A model generated the notes under the pieces. That model did no database searches. It was not told the origin of the DNA and saw only the letters and a program-made list of their open reading frames with translations. Shown one piece after another: positions 63,965 through 64,000 of a stretch of 64,000 nt of DNA. How positions within the stretch are numbered: the stretch's first letter is position 1; every line of letters starts with the position of its first letter. Origin of the DNA: Luteitalea sp. (GTDB taxonomy: Bacteria > Acidobacteriota > Vicinamibacteria > Vicinamibacterales > Vicinamibacteraceae); NCBI GenBank assembly GCA_009377605.1, contig WHTT01000033.1:1-64000 (forward strand), given 5' to 3'. The position numbers and the translations under genes were made by a program.

Positions 63965-64000
63965 AGGCGCTTCCGCTCCCCATAATTTACGCTAGGTGTA

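Overview
The window is GC-rich, densely packed bacterial DNA with short intergenic gaps, genes on both strands and no rRNA or tRNA gene. It looks chromosomal and most like an acidobacterium of the Vicinamibacteria type. The reasons are an ADOP-type fused MacB permease (47053-49656), a large Asp-box (BNR) exoprotein, a peptidase/beta-propeller/outer-membrane-barrel fusion protein, an ECF sigma/anti-sigma pair, and many small dispersed palindromic repeat families. The taxonomic call is inference from gene content.

Layout. 1-9.1 kb: a HipA/YjjJ-like kinase cut by the window edge, yvcK, a membrane protein with a probable frameshift, a TPM-domain/LemA pair, a polytopic membrane protein, a YheT-like hydrolase and a DUF72 protein. 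9.2-20.3 kb: an orphan LolD/MacB-type ATPase, an RRM protein, an EEP-family enzyme and an M28 peptidase, a TlpA-type thioredoxin, the sigma/anti-sigma pair and the 1089-residue fusion protein. 20.4-25.4 kb: an aerobic benzoyl-CoA (BOX) epoxide-pathway island (boxC, boxB, IclR regulator, ferredoxin, with a convergent thioesterase). 25.5-35.9 kb: metallo-beta-lactamase-fold hydrolase, lipA, family 5 uracil-DNA glycosylase, a LytS/LytTR two-component system, and the pyruvate dehydrogenase operon aceE-aceF-lpdA. 35.9-45.4 kb: an M49-like peptidase, an aquaglyceroporin, a broken Uma2 gene, hemD, a small secreted six-cysteine peptide with its own promoter and terminator, a PQQ-type sugar dehydrogenase lipoprotein, a BlaI/BlaR1-like pair and an aldo/keto reductase. 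45.5-46.8 kb: a graveyard with a hipA fragment, a frameshifted IS4-like transposase and a frameshifted KTSC gene. 47-64 kb: the ADOP permease, BNR protein, rpmE, an mrfA/mrfB-like DNA-repair pair, an alanine/glycine symporter, SDR, DUF547 protein, alpha/beta hydrolase, heme A synthase, vapBC and rpiB.

How genes fit together. LipA makes the lipoyl cofactor that AceF needs. BoxB and BoxC catalyse consecutive steps of benzoyl-CoA degradation under a probable IclR operator. The sigma and anti-sigma genes lie divergent from the outer-membrane fusion protein. MrfA/MrfB probably act together as helicase and nuclease.

The most novel-looking items are the six-cysteine peptide, whose cysteine spacing is mirror-symmetric (C-x3-C-x6-C-x12-C-x6-C-x3-C), and the dispersed repeat families. 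These repeats sit in gene borders, supply stop codons to several genes, and have entered at least three reading frames without breaking them. All functions are read from sequence motifs by eye; no database search was possible.
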